Source: Solanum dulcamara (taxonomy: Eukaryota > Streptophyta > Magnoliopsida > Solanales > Solanaceae). Taken from it: DNA of 64,000 bases. The notes beneath the pieces are model-generated. The model did not search any database and was not told the DNA's origin. It saw nothing but the letters and a program-made list of their open reading frames with translations. Every line of letters begins with the position of its first letter. Within the stretch, counting starts at the first letter, position 1. Made by a program: the position numbers and the translations under genes. Shown here in pieces: positions 34,761 to 45,839 of this stretch. The stretch spans positions 33,928,001 through 33,992,000 of the forward strand of contig NC_077243.1 in assembly GCF_947179165.1 (NCBI RefSeq). The letters run 5' to 3'.

Positions 34761-34789
34761 TACCCTCTTCTACATATTAGTAAAAGTAG

Positions 34790-34811
34790 TATACACTTAT
34801 ATCCCCATGAG
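34790..34811 (+). repeat. Element C 5' LTR, piece 2
   Basis: TATACACTTATATCCCCATGAG corresponds to 57197-57218. It joins piece 1 (to 5998) exactly and ends with the hAT MITE target duplication. Confidence 0.6.
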
Positions 34812-35859
34812 TAGGGCTGTACAGGGCAAATCGATAAATCGCATCAAATTGATAAATCGAATCAAACCGAAAAAAAACCCGACTAGTGATTTGGTTTGAC
34901 TTGGTTTGGTGTTTGGAAAAAAAACTCGACCATTATAGGGTTGGTTTGGTTTTAACTAAAAAAAGTCAAACCGAACCCAAACCGATCCGATTATAGATAT
35001 ACTACTTTTAAATTATGTTATACATAAAAATATTTATTAAAATATAATTTATAAATATTTTTTAAAATTTTTTCATAATTTTTGTTTTCTTTCTTACATT
35101 TAGATTTAGACTTGAGGTGTGTCACGTCCTATCTAGTCACATCTCTCCAATATCTCTACCTCTCTTCATATCCACCATACACAGTCAATTCCTCACACCT
35201 CCTCGACTTAGGGCTGTACAAGGCGGACCGATAAACCACACCAAACCGACAAATCGAACCAAACCGAAAAAAACCCGACTAGTTGTTTGGTTTGACTTGA
35301 TTTGGTGTTTGGAAAAAAAACCCGACCATTATAGGATTGGTTTGGTTTTAACTAAAAAAAGTCAAACCGAACCCAAACCGATCCGATTATAGATATACTA
35401 CTTTTAAATTATGTTATACATAAAAATATTTATTAAAATGTAATTTATAAATATTTTTTAAAAAAATTTCATAATTTTTGTTTTCTTTCTTACATTTAGA
35501 TTTGGACTTGAGAAGCACATCTAAATAATATACAAAAAAAGCTCATCTTATAAAGTTAAAACTTTAAACAGTGTTCTGCCTCCATCTTATATGTTGATAT
35601 TTTGTACTAGAACTCTTTTTAAGAAACACTGCTCTGTGCTTTTTATTAGATACTATGAAAAACCCGAGAAATCCAAAAAAAACCAAAAAACCCGAGAAAT
35701 CCGAAAAACCCAAAAAAACCCAAAAAACCCGAGAAAAATTGATATCGAAAAACCCGACTTTTATTGGTTTGGTTTGGTTTATAGATTTAATAACCCGATA
35801 CAAATGATTTGGTTTGGTTTGTAAAAAATCCGAACCAACCCGGTCCATGTACACCCCTA
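34812..35859. mobile_element. hAT-type MITE, TSD CCCATGAG/CCCGTGAG
   Basis: 1048 bp. Left end TAGGGCTGTACA and inverted right end TAGGGGTGTACA match at 11 of 12. The 8-bp duplications (34804-34811 and 35860-35867) match at 7 of 8. The interior repeats its own left 300 bp: TAGGGCTGTACA recurs at about 35210 and the following 300 bp are nearly identical to 34812-35116. It has no transposase. The interior is rich in ACCAAACCGAA and TTTGGTTTG. Confidence 0.85.
35117..35205 (-). pseudogene. RTE LINE fragment captured in the hAT MITE
   Basis: The stretch GTCCTATCTAGTCACATCTC, then caatatctctacctct and CAGTCAATTCCTCACACC, aligns with 1999-2090 of the RTE LINE (GTCCTGTCTGATCACCTCTC... CAGCCTCTCACATC). 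That is the part encoding the RT C-terminus. It lies between the two copies of the MITE left arm. Confidence 0.55.
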
Positions 35860-36112
35860 CCCGTGAGTATTGGTTTTGTTATAGAGTACTTTTGAATCAT
35901 TCAACAAGTGGAGATTGTGATATGCTAGCAAAATGATGTGTACTTATACACATACATATATATTAGTGATTTATGATGATTTCAATGACTTGTGACTTAT
36001 TGAGTTTGCTACGTGAAATGAACCTGTAAATTGCTTAATCACTGTGATTATATATATGTTACTAATTTTAGTCGGTCTATGATTACTACTAGTATATTAT
36101 GTTTGTACTGAT
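35860..36112 (+). repeat. Element C 5' LTR, piece 3
   Basis: Matches about 57211-57465, including GAGTACTTTTGAATCATTCA, then ATGATGTGTACTTATACACA and GACTTATTGAGTTTGCTACG. It ends with the hAT target duplication GTACTGAT. Confidence 0.75.
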
Positions 36113-37691
36113 TAAGGCTGGCAATGGACCAGACTGAAAACTGCCAGATCGGTTTTATCAGATTCGAAATTGGAATCGGTTTCGTTAACCATTTCAATTA
36201 TCGGAATCAAGTCTACCAGTACATTTCCAAGGTTCCAGTCCATTCCTATAGATAATGGGTTGGAACCGAATCGGACCGGTACCGAAAATGGATCATTACC
36301 TTTTTTTAATTTATTCTAAATATTTAAAATGTTATTTAAATATTTATTATCTCATTAAATATTATAAGTTAACTTAGTATTATATTATTACAAAAAGTTT
36401 GTAACTTTTTATAAAAACTTTCAATTTGAAACTTGTAACTTGTAAGAATTGTAATTTAAGAAAAGTTTAAGTTTAAAGTTTAAAGTTTAAACAATAAAAA
36501 GTAGTAACAATAGGAGCTTTAAATTTAATTTTGTAATAGGCTAATGTTAAAAAAAATATTGAAAATTAAACTTTATAATGCGTTACACACTTGCATTAAT
36601 TAAAAGAATATTTTAAAAGAAAATCAAGGCGAATAACCATTTATTTGTATTTGTACAATTACAAATACTAAAAAGAGTACCTAATATATGAAGCCATCTT
36701 CTAGGAACGGTTCTGTTTCAACTAGGTCTTGAATATTATACTAATATCTGTAATTTCCGAAATATTATTTTCTTAAATTTTCTATCATTTCTTGGGAAAC
36801 ATTATCTGGAACTTGTATTTGTCGTTATTCCTCCATTGCTGCCATGCCATCATCACTATTTTCTCCAAGTATTTCATCTATTTCGTCTTCTACTTGACTG
36901 GATAATTTTGGTAGTCCATAATTCCGTCTTTCGGCATTAATCCAATCTCGAAACAACACCGATATTTCTAAACTATCTTTTGATAATGAATATCGATGTT
37001 CTCCAATTTGAAATCTCGCTGCACTGAAAGCTTGCTCTGAAGCTACCGATGGTGCTTGAATCGCTAGCACATCTCGAACAACTCTAGCAAGGTTCAAAAA
37101 ATGTTCTCCACGATTCCTCCACCACTATAATAGTCGAGGTTATCCATGTTCATCTCTAATCTTTTTCGGTCTCCGATTAATATATTCATTAAAATCATTA
37201 TTGTTAGAAGTTTCAAGACCAAGATAATCATCCATCATATCATCTATATCATCTTTTCTAGGTCTACGAGATGGAGGTATAACTGGTGGAACATTTATTT
37301 ACATGACTCTATATATATCATATAGTTTTTTGGTTTTTATTATTATGCTACTTTTATAATCTTCAACTCTAGGAATTTTATCAGGTTGAATTTCTAAATT
37401 AGCATAAACATTTTCAACAACTTTTAATTTATAAGATGGATTAAATAAAGTAGTAGTCAAATAAATTTGAAGAATAAGATTTTTTTTGAATTTTTCAATC
37501 ATAAATTCAATTGATTCTCTAAACTTATCTTTTCTTTTATATTTTGCAAATTGGGATGAAATAGCACAAATATTTATTAAAACAAAAGAAATAATTGGAT
37601 AATATTGACCAAAAATAACATTTGTAGCTATATAAAAAATTCTTAAAAAATCAATAAGTTCTTTTTTCTCTTATAGACACGTAAATTTTAT

Positions 37692-38393
37692 TGAATTTAA
37701 TTCATACAAAATTTGGATTAAATTCATGTTCATTTAGGTTGAATAATTATTTGGGCTTCACAAATGCATAAGTCCATTTTATTAAATTCAAGTCCAAGGG
37801 TCAGTTCATCTTGGGGCCCAAGCTCATGCCACGTGTCAAAATGACTTGGCATCCTCGTCAAGTTAAAGACCAAGAAGAGGATGCCACGTGTTCAAATGAT
37901 GTGGCGATCCTGGTCAAAGTTCAACAACCAATCAAAAAACAACCTTATCATATAGTATTTGTGATAAACTTGAAGACTTACATGAACCAATCAGAAGAAG
38001 AAAAAATAGTTCATCCATATTTGGACTGCCTCCCCCCTACAACTATAAATAGGAGGGTTACATAATTTTCTGAGGACATTCTGCAAGCATTGGCGAAAAG
38101 CTACAACATCAACTACATAAGTTCTTCAAAGGAGTGGTTAACGGAGTTCTTCCCGGAGATCGACTTGAAACGATGAAGTACTTTCAGACGTTCTCAAAGA
38201 TCATACACATCTCAGCGAAGTCTACATCCTCCTACATTCGAGAAATACGCTACTGCCGGCCCCCGAATTACAGAAACATATTAGGAGAGAAGAATCAAGA
38301 GAATGACAAAATTGTACTCATTAAAGATTCATCAATAAAATTATTTTTTCTTTTATTTATTTTGATTGCAGTTAATTTTCAGCACTGCGGAAA
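37692..38393 (+). mobile_element. Solo LTR in hAT transposase
   Basis: About 0.7 kb of non-coding DNA interrupts the transposase between VFAIN and ELIDFL. A strong TATA-like CTATAAATAGGAGGG at about 38041 and CCACGTGTCA motifs (37830, 37882) resemble the LTRs of the Tat-like element. TTTAT at 37687-37691 and 38394-38398 may be the target duplication; the end would then be GGAAA rather than CA, so the exact edges are uncertain. Confidence 0.65.
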
Positions 38394-39806
38394 TTTATTG
38401 CAAACACCTCTTCCCAATCTTCTTTACCAAGTCTTAAATTTGGGTCCGCATTATGAGCATTAAAAACTAATTGTATCGGAGATTGATAAACATAAACAAC
38501 TTCAAGCATTTCAAATAATGAATTCCATCTAGTAGACACTTCTTTTGAAACTTTTCTATATTTCAAATCACATTCATTACAACGATTTTTGAATTCTATA
38601 ATTCTAGGCTTTATTTTAGATTTAAAAATCCAATTGCAAGCAATTCTAATTTTGTTACAAGAATCTCCAAGTTTAAAAATATCATATTTTACTACTAAAT
38701 TATAAATATGTGCAGCACACTTAATATGAAAAACAACATTATCAATTGGACAAATTCTAGGTTTTAGAAAATCAATAGCTTTTAAATTATTAGAAGCATT
38801 ATCTAAATAACACTCATTATTTTATCACATATTTTAAATATTACAAAATAACATCTATTTTTGTGGCTATATAAGAATCAGTTTTACTCTCTTCAACATA
38901 TTTATAAACAATTATTCATTTTTACATAATCCAATCATGGTCAATCTAATGGGCAGTAACAGTAAAATAACCATTACCATTAGGACTACGATCCATATCA
39001 GAAGTAACACTTATTATAGCATCAAAACAAGCAAAAAAGCAACAAAGATAATGGCAATGTTCAGCTTGATATTTAAAAATATCATTTTAATGGCATTTCT
39101 TGAAAAATCATGAAAAGAGGGGTTATACACTTGTTGAATATAAAGAATAAATATGACATGTGAAGGAAAACTATAAGGCAAACCACAAACACCAACCATT
39201 TTAGCTAATTCTTGACGATCATTTTTTTATTATATGTGCATTGTGTGCTTGAGCTAGTCGGGTTAGACATATTTAACAGACTTTGAACTATGTTAGAACC
39301 TCGTACACATTCTTTCGATAGTGGTTTACCTCCTTTTTTAACCCTGTTAATAGCTTCTAGATGAGAAAATGCTTTATTACACGATCTCAAATGCGTACTA
39401 AGTCGTCTTGTTCCCCATGCGTTCCTGTAGTCAAATGATTCATCACTTTCTTAAATTTAATGCATTGAGCAGTAGTTGTTTCTGCATTTTGTACCAAAAT
39501 TTCCAAACTAAAGATCTTTTAGGACGTCCTGTCGCGGCCTTAGAAAATGTAGGTAAAGGAGGAAGATTATTTTGTTGCGGTAAATCTATAACTAAACTAG
39601 TAAGGGTGTCATCATCTTGTATTTCTACTTCTTCATCTAATTCTTCCTCAAAATTAGTATAACATCTATTCAATGTCTCTTGGTCTATTTCATTATCGGA
39701 ATTAAAATCTACAGGACTTGGACGTGATATAAAAGTAGTTTCATCAATGTAAGTATAATCATCTGCATTAATTCTAAATCTAGATGGCAATTGTCTAGAA
39801 CTACTT

Positions 39807-42044
39807 TGTAAGACCCCAAAATTTGAAAAGTCAAAAAACGAGGAAGAAAACATGAAATTACTCAAACCTATAATTTTTGGCACCAGGTGATGACCAAAAA
39901 AGGCCATCACGGGTTGTGGTACGCACCACGTCCGGTGGTGAGCCACCGTGGTAGTGGTTCTGAAGCTCAGACCTGCAGGAAGGGATGGCAAGAAGGGACT
40001 ACAAATCATAGTGAGCACCACGGGTCGTGATGCCCTTCGTGATGACCCCCCCCTCAGACCTCAGAAAAAGATTCCAAGGAAAGGACCACGCCTCACCACC
40101 ATGGGCCGTGTAGCCCTTCACGGACCGTGGTAGGTTCTGTGGTGGTCACTCCTACAGACCACCCTGCATGTCCTACACCACGACCATGGTTCACGGACCG
40201 TGATTCTCTCCATGGACCGTGAAGGTCTCCGTGGAGGAAGTCTTGAAACCCTTTCCCTATAACCTTCGGAATTCAAGCCCAAGTCCAACATCACGGACAC
40301 CACCATGGGCCATGACAAGCATCATGGACCGTGATGGATCCTCCGTGGTGAGTCCCTATTCCAGTTAAATGAAGGGTAATCTTGTCATTTTCCTATTCTT
40401 TCATTAATAAATGTGGACTTGTTTTAGACTAGATTCAATATGAAATTGTCCTAAATACTCCTAAAAATATTCTTTTCCCTCATTAATTTCCAAACACATT
40501 TAAGACTTTTCTCTCAAGGATTACTTCAAGAGTTTATCTTCTTCATCAAGTTTGGCTAGAGTTTCTTCAAGAACAAGATTCATCTTTCAATTCCTAGTTC
40601 AAATTCAATCAAGGTATATAGGGATTGATCCATGGATCCCTTTCACCTATGGAGTCCAAGGTTTTTACTCAAAATCTCATGAATTTTAATTGGGTTGGTA
40701 CCCTAATTTGATGAATTGCATTTGGCTATTTCAATTATATTTTTAATCATTATAAATAATCATTATAAGTATGTTTCTACATGAATTACATGATTTCAAA
40801 GTTGAATTATGATTTCTCATGCATGAAGCTATTTTCAATGATGATATATGATGTATGATTATGAATACAATAATTTCAAAGTATTATCGTGGTTTTCATT
40901 CAAATTGACTATGTACATGAGTTTTACTCTAAATTCAAGTATGAATCATGATCATGAAGCACAATTATGTTCAAGCTATGAATTTTATGCAAGTTATGAA
41001 GAATGGTGACTTAGGGCCCAAGGTGATCTAGGAACCTAATGACATGAATTATGCAAGTATGATATTGTAATGTTGAAAGGCTAATACTCACATTGCAAGT
41101 ATTACATGAAAATGAGCTACTCTATGTATTATAAAGTTTATGATATATGTAAAGTATGATTACTATGTTATGTATTTCGTGAGATTTGATTTAGCACCAA
41201 GAGTACTTTGAGGTGGGGGCCCTAACAAAAGCCTTAGTAGTAGCCTCAAGTCCCTTAAACTACGTGCCACCATAGGTTGCCTTCATGGCTTAGCTATCAT
41301 ATCCACATATAGCGTATGTACATGGCCCGCCTAGCAGGGTCGAATCTACCTTGGCAAGTAGATTCCTCTTTCTTTCATTGTATTGGGAGACATCGGGTTT
41401 CCATTTTATAGCTCACATGGTCTTATTGTCGATTATGGTTCTATCCCACATATGTATATGCTCTTTACGATCTTCATGTTTTTAACTATGTCCTTTAAAT
41501 GCTTTTATCATTATAGTTTTCTCATGACGTTTATCATTCTCTTTCATCATCTACTTTAATTGATCAATATATCCTATGAATTATATTGCATGTCATGCCC
41601 TCATATTTAGTACATTCAAATGTACTAACACATATTATTTCCTACATTATCTCATAATGTAGGGGTAGAGGATCATGTTCCTATCACACGTGGCTAGTAG
41701 AGTCTCCGTCCGACGAAGTGTTTTGGATGAGTCCTCATCTATCGGGGACTAGTTATGAGAGTGTTAGTTCCTTCAAAGACTTGTTATATTTTGTTTTGAG
41801 GGTGATCTAGGGACATGTGTTAGCCCCCGCCCTTCTTATGTAGTAGAGACAATTGTTGGACCTATATCATGGAGTCTATGTAGTCAAGTTTACTCTTTCT
41901 TTTATGATCATGTTTAGACTCTTGTTATGTTATTTTCGCACTTACTTTACCTTATGCATGCTTATGATATGTCAAGAGACTTGGTTGGAGTCCTTCAGAG
42001 TTTTGATCGCTGTTTACAATTAGTCCCTAGGTCGGATCGTGACA
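39807..42044 (+). mobile_element. Solo LTR in hAT transposase, TSD TACTT
   Basis: Begins TGTAAGACCCCAAAATTTG and ends GGTCGGATCGTGACA, 2238 bp, flanked by TACTT at 39802-39806 and 42045-42049. It is the same broad LTR type as 42939-45530 and 61822-64000, sharing the TAAACTACGTGCCACCATAG block (about 41257). The 5' part (40080-40350) is full of CATGGACCGTG-like motifs. Confidence 0.92.
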
Positions 42045-42792
42045 TACTTCCACCCCTACCAGTAGATTTTTTCTTGGCGGATATTAGTTGGTTTCCTTTT
42101 CCATATTTTTTTGTGAATCCATATTTAAAGTTTAAAATAATTAAAATATAATAAAAAAAGAAATATAAATATAACAATAAAATATAGTAACTTAAGAAAT
42201 AAACAAATAAAGAGATTAAAGTTGGAACAAATATACCAAACGTCTATGTAAAAAAACGTATAACCAAAAGCCGAAATTGAGAGATGCCAATTGAAGCTTG
42301 CAAATTACTTAAAAAACTCTCCGAACTCCAATTAACAAATAGAACAAATATAAAATTTATAATCAAGTAATCAACAAGAAAGTTTGAGAATTGAGAGAAT
42401 TTGTAAGATGTTAATGAAATATTTTGTGAATTTATGAGAAAAATAGAAAAAAATGGGATATATTTATAGTATTAGGGGGTTAAGAGGGTACACGGGGTGT
42501 TATAGGGGTGGGTGGCTTTAATTATCGATTAGTGCCCACCCCAATGTTCACAATTGAGAAAAGGGAAAATACGACTACAAGCAGTTCAGAAATTTTTAAA
42601 AAGGGGTCATTGAAATATTACCGTTAAAATCGATCTGAAACCGGACCAGAATGGGTTCAAACAACACCGGGTAAATAGGGTAAAATCTCATGATCCGTAT
42701 CGATACCATATATTACCGGGTCAGCTGGTACCGATTTAATCGAAACTGGAACCAGACCGGACCGAAGAAAAACTGGTCCGCTGCCACCCTTA

Positions 42793-42938
42793 GTACTGAT
42801 GCTACTCTTACACTTTCTTTCGAGTGTAGATTATGATTCAGAGATATCCACGCATACCCGTATTTAGTCATGTTGTGTCCAGATCTGAGGGCAAACTATT
42901 TTCATCCAAGTTGCTGCAAATCTTCCTTGTTTTTAATG
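42793..42938 (+). repeat. Element C 5' LTR, piece 4
   Basis: Matches about 57468-57600 (GAGTGTAGATTATGATTCAG, TCCAGATCTGAGGGCAAACT, CTTGTTTTTAATG). It starts with the hAT duplication and ends at the next LTR element. Confidence 0.75.
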
Positions 42939-45530
42939 TGTCACGACCCAAGCTAGGCTCTAGGTGTGACACATCAATTTGAATCACAAAGGACTTCAAC
43001 TAAGCCTCTTTGCATACATAGCATGGAAATTTCAAGCATGAAATAGAAGATAACTTAAACTGAGGAAAAGTCTCAATATAATGAATTCGAAAATAGGAGA
43101 AATCAAATATAAACGCCAAATGACTTAAGCATACTTATATAGTCTAGAAATGCCTCTACTAACTTTAGAAGGGGTATAGGACAAACTCCTAACTCACCAA
43201 ATATAATGAAAGAACATAAGTATGAAAATAAGGAAATGACATGATGAGTTTTTCCTTTAATAATGATGACTCACCAAAAGCTAACTCTGAGTAGATCATC
43301 AATTAGCCATGTGCGAGAGGATGAGAGCCGGATCCTACATTATGAGACAATGTAGGCAAAGTATGCTTCAGTACATATAATGTACTAATTATGGAGAATA
43401 TGCAATGTATTTCGTAAGTCATGATAATATAATGGCCAAGATAAACATAGTTAAAAACCTTTAAAACATCATGGGAAACATAACAAATGGTCAATGCAAA
43501 CATGTAAGAAAATCATAAGTCAAAACGTAACATAGTGAGAGAATCATTAGCCATAGTGAGAGTTATAAGTCTTTGTGAGAGATATTGTTAACCGACAAAA
43601 ATTATGTGAGCTATATCATGGAGTCCGGTGTTTACCTTACACACTGAAAAGAGAGGGTCCATACTTGCCAAGGTAAGAACTGTCAATAGCATAAGTGGAT
43701 ACACTAAGCTACTTAAAGAATAAAGCCTTTGCTAATGGGTGATCCATCCTAAGGAATCAAGCCTCTACTAACGGATGATCCTTCTTCTTACGGTGGCACA
43801 TAGTTTTGGGACAATGAGACTGCTACTAATGATTTCATGCCTTTACTGATGGGTGTGCCTCTATCCTAGGGTCCACTCAGTGCTAAGTATACTCTCAATG
43901 GAATACATAAATCATTTATGATAATATAGTCATTAGGAAAGGCATAATAGATACCAATCCACATCATGAAATACATCATAAGAGTTGCTCCTTTAAATCT
44001 TGATTCATACAAGCATAAGAAACCTTTCACGTTTATAAATCTGTGGGTAGGTGAGAAAAAGCTTTCACCCTTACATGAATGTGTGAGAAATCCTTTCAAA
44101 ATCATTTATACTCACTTGAAGCATCCTTGGAAACATAATCCATTACTTTCATAAATCCATCATCAAATCTATGATCAAATTCCATAAATTCATACTTGAA
44201 AATAACATAATCCGTGGGTCCATGTAAAATATATTGAAAACATGCAATTAAATTTGAACCATGCATAATTAAATCATTGATATTGAAGTAAACCATAATT
44301 GAATTGACCCAACGCAATTTCATGAAAACTAGGGTTAGAAATTAGGTAAAAGGGTCAAAAATACCCTCAACTTTTATTTATTAGTTGACTTTACCCTTAC
44401 CATTAAAATAGAGTTATTAATACCCCTACAGTTAATAAACTTTTCACTCGTACCCCTATTTGGATAGAATTCCCCAAATCAATCAAAATTAATCCACTTT
44501 CAATTGAACCGAATTATCTATTTTAACCCAAACACGATCCACTATACTAAATAAACTCATACCAAAAAAAAACCCAAACCTCACTTTGACCTCACCGTCT
44601 TCTCCACCGTAGCACTACTTTCCCCTCCCAAAAATATCAAAGCAAATCTTCAAGATCAAGGATTTTCTTCATCTTGTTCCTCCATTTCTCTAGCAAAACA
44701 AGTTTTGTGTTCTCTTAAAAAATTAGATTTCAAATCCACAGTATTGTTTCAATCTGATTTTCAAATTGGGTTGTACAAAAATCACACCATGTTTCCTTGT
44801 TCTATCGAATTAAATCAGTGTACAAATAAATAAAAAAAGAACAAGACCTAGCAGTCAATAAAGCAATCCTGTTTCATCCTCTACCTCAAAGGTGTTTCTT
44901 CTTCATCTTCATAAAATCCATCTTCAAAATTCAACAAAAAAACCCAACAAATCATAATGGAACTCAGTAGAAGAGTGTTTTTGTGCCAATTCGATACACC
45001 TTTTTGACGGAATTGTATTTTGTGGCTAATTTGGGAGGTTATTGGGTTGTTCGTTGTTGACCCAAATCATCTACATTTTTGTTAAATTGTTTCCCCTTAG
45101 AATAGAGAAAGAATGACACAAGATTAAGGTTCATATGGAAGAGTTACTAGTCTTCAGCCTTGATACATTTGCAAAGGCAACATCCCAATTCCATATGAAT
45201 AAGAAGCTTGGTGACCTGAATTCTCATATGAGACAGTGGAGGAGTATATGGGTCGTGAATGTTTTTACAGGTTGTAGACCCTGTAGTGGCCCTCAACTTG
45301 CATTCCATCTTCCAAACTCCCTTTTACACGCCCCTTTATATGTCATGGTTTCTTTCATGGTCCATATGGGGGTCCGTATAACACTTACCTCATGACCCCT
45401 TTGTCAGAACACTTACACGACCCCTTTCCATGGGTCGTGGTTCTTCCTATAGCCTGTGAAGGATCTCATGGAAGTTCAAAAGCTGCAAATTTTCTGAGTC
45501 GCCTCTTTAATCAACTTTCAGGATCTTACA
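42939..45530 (-). repeat. 3' LTR of the gag-only element, with a replaced segment
   Basis: Parallel to 47141-51404 from 42939 to about 44340 and again from about 45225 to 45530. The part between is different DNA (see 44340-45225). It starts TGTAAGATCCTG on the minus strand next to the polypurine tract GTTCCCAAGTGGGGATAT. Confidence 0.8.
44340..45225 (+). other. Foreign segment replacing part of the LTR, carrying a receptor-kinase fragment
   Basis: The sister LTR has about 480 bp of unrelated LTR sequence here (about 50680-51100). This segment starts near AAAGGGTCAAAAATACCCTC. It ends just after 45135-45218, which encodes EELLVFSLDTFAKATSQFHM and NKKLGD. That matches the start of the kinase domain of G-type lectin S-receptor-like kinases (usually LPxFxFxTIAxATxxF...NKLGxGGFG). 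The match stops before the glycine-rich loop. It is a gene fragment, not a gene. Target loss suggests a repair or capture event rather than a simple insertion. Confidence 0.6.
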
Positions 45531-45839
45531 ATATCCCCACTTGGGAACATTCATTCTCGAATGAGACTTAAGGTAGCATGAATAGAGTAGGAAAGGAGAT
45601 ATAACAACCCAACATGAATGCCAAACATATCAAAATGCATAAAATCAAAGAGTAATCCACCCCAAGCTAAAATATGACTTTAATTCTCATTTTATGAACA
45701 TACATGCATAAGATAACATGAGACTAACTAAAATAAATGAATTCGAAGGAGTAGACATGAGTAGCTAATATTTCATCTAAATTGAAACTTAACCATACTA
45801 AGAATAACATCAAAATTGAAAGATCTATAACATACCAAT

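Larger units (their letters stand above)
5999..34789 (-). mobile_element. Helitron-like 28.8-kb segment carrying RPA1-like and RPL3 gene pieces
   Basis: The flanks join perfectly: ...CATAAATGTA (to 5998) plus TATACACTTATATCC (from 34790) reproduce the empty site seen at 57187-57210 with no base lost and no duplication, the insertion lying between A and T. That is the Helitron target rule. The left end has a 14-bp palindrome CCGTGCTAGCACGG (6013-6026) about 12 bases inside the boundary, as for a minus-strand Helitron 3' end. The terminus reads CTTG instead of the expected CTRR, and the other end begins CTACTTTTAC instead of TC. A 3-bp duplication (GTA) is an alternative reading. Removing recognised later insertions leaves about 7 kb holding the RPA1-like gene and a ribosomal L3 fragment. 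No Rep/helicase was seen, so it would be non-autonomous. Confidence 0.45.
36825..42177 (-). pseudogene. hAT transposase, broken by two LTRs and stops
   Basis: N-terminus (about 42177 to 42050) has KKKSTGRGG, then, beyond the LTR at 39807-42044, SSRQLPSRFRINADDYTYID and RPKRSLVWKFW, the approach to the BED zinc finger. 39205-39390 has AINRVKKGGKPLSKE. 39014-39199 starts MVGVCGLPYSFPSHV. 38372-38566 carries SKEVSTRWNSLFEMLEVVYV and VFNAHNADPNLR, followed by the second LTR. The frame resumes at about 37670 with ELIDFLRIFYIATN. 36825-37097 is the C-terminal dimerisation domain (LARVVRDVLAIQAPSVASEQ, AFSAARF, SLEISVLFRDWI). The protein would bind the terminal repeats and cut and join DNA in the nucleus. 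Several in-frame stops separate the segments. Confidence 0.88.
36113..42792 (-). mobile_element. hAT transposon, 6.7 kb, TSD GTACTGAT, with two solo LTRs inside
   Basis: Left end TAAGGCTGGCAATGGACC and inverted right end TAAGGGTGGCAGCGGACC match at 15 of 18. GTACTGAT (36105-36112 and 42793-42800) is a perfect 8-bp duplication, the hAT signature. The transposase runs on the minus strand. Without the solo LTRs (702 and 2238 bp) the element is about 3.7 kb, normal for an autonomous plant hAT. Stops in the transposase make it inactive. Confidence 0.92.

Noticed and set aside
39443..40021. Single 192-codon protein on the minus strand
   Set aside because: Its first third is solo LTR sequence (39807 onward); only the rest belongs to hAT transposase.
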